From contig NC_090132.1 in NCBI RefSeq assembly GCF_040581485.1, positions 30,825,911 through 30,889,910 on the forward strand: a DNA stretch of 64,000 nt, given 5' to 3'. The position numbers were made by a program, and so were the translations under genes. Below the pieces are notes generated by a model. That model saw nothing but the letters and a program-made list of their open reading frames with translations, did no database searches and was not told where the DNA came from. Within the stretch, counting starts at the first letter, position 1; every line of letters starts with the position of its first letter. This document shows positions 60,300-64,000 of the stretch, in pieces. This DNA comes from Linepithema humile. Taxonomy: Eukaryota; Arthropoda; Insecta; Hymenoptera; Formicidae.

Positions 60300-63200
60300 A
60301 GTTCCCAGTTTATATATTCGCAAGCATATTTTCTATTTTCACGAAGCCCGTATGGATGCGTGCTTACTCAAAGCGTGAACGAGACATAGTTTTGCGTCGA
60401 TACGAGTAGATATCGGAGAGTTGCGCGAGCCGCAAAACGCGTGACCTCCGGGTACATTTACGGTAAACGTACCGAGACGGTTTGTGCTCATAGTCGCGCA
60501 CAAGGGAAATGACCCGGAGGAGCTGAAAGTTAACGCGTTAGAACATCGCTTGTGTTCTTTGTTCCTCGCACCGTGGAAGATATATTTTTTATGTACTTAT
60601 ATATACACGTAAAGCGAGCAAACACGAGAAAAGCTCGTTGAAAAATTTACCTGCAGCGAGCATATTTTTCTGGCGAGATTTAACCGTGAGTTAATTGGAT
60701 CTTTCTTACGATCTTGACACTGTCAAAATTATGGAAAATATAAATTAACCGAGTAGATGGAATCGCGTAATACCAAAAGGGAAGAACGTTATGTGCATGT
60801 TGCAGCTTCAAAGTGATAAGTTTACATAAAATATACAAATTGATGCAGTAGATATTTCTGTTTTACAAATTTTTCGAAATTAGTTTTACTTTTAAAATGG
60901 ATAGAATTTCCGAGAATATATATATAATACATACATTTTACAAAAAAGATAGAACAAAAAATGAATAGATTAACACACACGAGCAACCTAATGTTGCACA
61001 CTAACGCGAATACAAAGGTGTAGTCGCATCTGCCTAGCAACATGTATGCACCTGCAGGGGAAACATCACGCGGTGAACAAGATGCATCTGTTCGTTTGTT
61101 GGTAATACGCGTCTCCAGAGGTGCTCCGGCATGTAAATGACGAGGAGGGCGGCGAAAGGGACGTAGAAGGGGATTGACGATAGTGGGTGGAAGAAAGAGA
61201 ACTCGGCGCTAGCGAAGGAAGGGCAAGAGAATACGAAACGGGGCCGGGGCAAAGGGCGCGGGAGCGAGACAGAGGGCGCATTCAAACACTGATAAGAGAC
61301 TCAATTATCGAACTATCACAGGGCGGTCGGTTCCGTTTGCATTTCCAATTATTTGCTGGGAAACGGTCTGCCAATACCGTACTGGGTACTCTCGATAACG
61401 CGGACCTCTCTCGGCATCTCGGACACCGTTGTCTGCTGCCCACATGCACACCGTTTTCCACGATACTCTGTCTCTGCTTTTCCTTCCCTCGCGCCAACGG
61501 ACGATCTGGTTTGACCTAGCTAACTCAGAGGTCATGATTCACTGTCGCTTTCTAGATTACAGTTCCACCTGTAGGTTGATTGTAGTTTCACACGAACCTA
61601 AGTATCCCTTAATATCCAGTTTTTATAAAAATTCAACAATTAAAACGGTTTTTCCATTTTGTAACATTTGACTATAAAAATATATATGATTAAACAAGTA
61701 CATAAATAATACGATAAGAAAGAAACTCAGTAAATAGCTATTTATTTAAGAAGCTTTTCCAAGAAAGTTGAGAGCTGCTCTAAAAAAATATCGCAAAATT
61801 CATGTCATTTTCGAATGCGACCAAAGAATTAAAAACTTTCGAAGAATATCAAGGAAAATTGGCTAAGATCGCAATAAATTTTTATCTCGATAAAAAACTC
61901 AATACAACTTATGCAATTTTTTTACTATTCTAGACTGAATTCTAAACTCAAAGGACTAGTAATCCGGCATGCAATTCTATTAACAGAAACAATATTCCAA
62001 AAGCAAGGATTGCTTCAAGCCATTACATAATCTCTAAGGAAATCATTGCATATCCCGTTCTGCGTGCACCAGGATGTCAATGGGACTGACACGCCGTAGA
62101 TTACAGACTACCTGATTGCAATCTCGAATCTGTTAATCCGAAGATAGGATAGTATCCAACGCGATCATTATATCAGTCGTACGCTTTGAAGCATTAGCAA
62201 ACGCGGGCAAATACGCCTCCGCGAAACGCAAAGCGCCAATTAAAACATCCATGAAACTCCTCGCCGGCTCCGATTCGCCGACGGAGAAACCCTTTGAACC
62301 GTTTCTACGCTAAAGCTCAAGGCAAAACACTAATATTAAATGTTATTTACACGGCGCACAATGGCCCTCGTGGCGGAGAATCGAGGCCGTTAGGTGGAAG
62401 TAGCTAACGGAAAAGCGTAGCTCGTACCTTGGATTCACGCTTGTACTTGGAACAGAGCGAATATTGTGTCGTGTAAATTAACGCGGCGAAGCGGGTGTTA
62501 ATTTATTAAATTTATTTCGTCTGTACGCCTCCCTTTCACGCGTTAACTTCCGCTTCGTAACCGCGTAAGGACGCGGATGTATGTAACAATTGAAGTAATC
62601 TAATTAGACAATGGGTAAACAAAGAGATAATCAAGAAAAAATCGTAATAATATATTGGACAGAAAAAATACATAAGTAAGATTACTATTCTTAATAATCA
62701 TTAAAAATTTTATATTCTTACTATTGTTAGGAACAATAGTGATAGTAAGGTAAAGCAAAAATCAATATTCAATGCATACGCATATCAAATTCCGCGCGCG
62801 CGCGCGCAATAAAATTTGCAATAAAAACACACGAATAAAATTTTAGAATTTTTTAAATCTATAACGTTTAAGGATTAAAAGTTTGTCACATTGTTAGTCA
62901 CGTCAGAGATGAATAGATTAAAGATAATTTATCTCAAACTCATCTTTGATCGCGTTCGAGATCGAAACGATTGGCAAACATGACGGTACCGTATGCAGAT
63001 AAGAGTTACGCGTGATCCACATTTTTTCATCTCTGACATTTCTCTGCAATTCACGATTCGTTTGCCGATTGAAATGTTCCTTCACTCCAATTCTGTCGCT
63101 CTCACACGAGCGTCATTAATTTAAACGGCTGTCAAAAGCGGCGCGCAAAGAGGAGGAGGCAAGACAAACTCGGGGTTCTATCGTCGAGGATCAGTAAAAT

Positions 63201-64000
63201 AAATCCTCAATCCACGGAACGATTTCGTAACTTTTTCACTTCACACTTTCACACTGGTTGTTTTCCATCGTTATTTGTGAGCAAAAATTAGAAATCGGAA
63301 ATGCAAAACCTCGTAAATAGCAAATGCACGATTGAGAAAGAAATTTACGGTGAGATGTATTGTTATCTAAGTTCCACGGTCTGCGGTTAAGATCGTTATA
63401 AACCGATCAGCGTCGTAATGGATAAAGACAAAGCTCGTGCTTACAAAGACAGAGCAGCAGCGATTACGTCAGCAATGAAGCAGGAGGTCGTGAAACGCCA
63501 TAGTGCATAGGGGGCCGATGAAGAGGAGGAGCAGTGGAAAGGGGCAAATCCCAGGAGCGCACGATGATCGATTGAAACGTTAACGAAATAAAGCGGCACA
63601 TCAGTCGCCGTGAGATCTCTCCACTCTCCCCTCTCCATTCTCAGCCCTCTTTGAGGGGATGATTAAAATTCGAAGAGGGGCGCAACGTGGACATCGATGG
63701 ACGTCCAGGCCCCGGATGAGAAGGCAGCGGGCCCTCTTGCTCCCTTCTATCCGACAACGGATCGTTAATCATGCGATTTGACGCGGAGTGACATCAAACG
63801 TTGATTTACAATGAGAGGAAAGCTCTTGGATTTCTCACCGGAAGATAATGAGAAATCATCCTGAATTTTTTCCTATAATTATTTTTGTTGTTGTTTCTGC
63901 GATGAGTGGAATTTATAATACTACAAGACGAGCAACAAAAAAATAGACAAATAATTTCAGTAATAAAAATTATTTATAAAAAAAAACTATATTAATAATA
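60300..64000. other. Mixed non-coding DNA to the right edge
   Basis: Moderate-GC blocks at 61,050-61,560, 62,190-62,580 and 63,080-63,800 with AT-rich DNA between. A 65-codon minus-strand ATG frame (63441-63638) ends at a donor-like GTAAGC, but I recognise no protein family and no partner exon. Confidence 0.65.
62793..62807. repeat. (CG)7 dinucleotide run
   Basis: Alternating CG of 15 nt. Survival of a pure CpG run is consistent with light germline methylation, as in many insects. Also a classic Z-DNA-prone sequence. Confidence 0.93.

Larger units (their letters stand above)
54240..60300. other. Alternating AT-rich and moderate-GC non-coding DNA
   Basis: Contains AG, AT, A17 and TG simple repeats. 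Moderate-GC blocks at 55,850-56,830, 57,960-58,410 and 59,600-59,880. No gene, RNA or transposon recognised. Confidence 0.65.

Noticed and set aside
60640..60665. Minus-strand GCAG joined to GTAAAT
   Set aside because: No U-rich tract precedes it, so it lacks the defining part of a recursive site.
1..64000. Prokaryotic, phage, CRISPR or operon content
   Set aside because: No dense coding, ribosome-binding sites, repeat-spacer arrays or recognisable bacterial genes; repeat content and composition are those of an animal nuclear genome.

Overview
The window looks like animal nuclear DNA, most likely from an insect and probably a hymenopteran such as an ant. The reasons are inference from composition: no operons or dense coding, a mosaic of AT-rich stretches and CpG-rich blocks with little sign of CpG loss, and at least 13 long (GA)n/(CT)n microsatellites in 64 kb. 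I recognise no protein domain, tRNA, rRNA, snRNA, known microRNA or intact transposon on either strand. The longest open frames (about 140-250 codons) mostly lie in purine/pyrimidine-skewed, low-complexity or GC-rich DNA, and several lack an ATG start. I annotate no protein-coding gene.

The main result is on the minus strand. At 2,653 and 38,110 there are two near-ideal zero-length exons. In each, a branch-point-like motif, a U-rich tract and CAG are followed immediately by a donor (GTAAGC or GTACGT). This is the architecture of recursive splice sites (ratchet points) in very long introns. Each is followed, 86 and 52 nt downstream, by a second strong donor (GTAAGTTA, GTGAGTAA), as expected for a recursive-splicing exon. 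The two sites also share AATGTGTT at the same offset after the junction. A weaker third candidate on the same strand lies between them at 18,870 (TAG|GTAAGC). The simplest reading is that most or all of the window is one giant intron of a minus-strand gene whose exons lie outside it.

Layout from left to right. 1-2,120: mixed GC with GA and CCA repeats and a hairpin carrying donor motifs on both strands. 2,120-6,120: AT-rich with the first ratchet point. 6,120-11,110: mixed, ending in a purine-rich kilobase. 11,110-13,280: AT-rich. 13,280-14,625: the largest CpG-rich block, with GA and GAC repeats. 14,626-18,060: mixed, ending in an 800-nt purine-rich tract. 18,060-22,320: mostly AT-rich with the weak third ratchet point. 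22,320-36,500: alternating blocks with an A20 tract, GT, GA, GATA and GTC repeats. 36,500-39,500: AT-rich with the second strong ratchet point. 39,500-48,480: mixed, with a divergent local repeat family at 45.7-47.9 kb. 48,480-64,000: AT-rich DNA alternating with moderate-GC blocks, with GA, AT and CG repeats.

If the ratchet-point reading holds, a minus-strand pre-mRNA would be removed in steps (beyond 64 kb to 38.1 kb, possibly to 18.9 kb, to 2.65 kb, then onward past the left edge). All functional statements are inference from sequence; no expression or conservation data were available.
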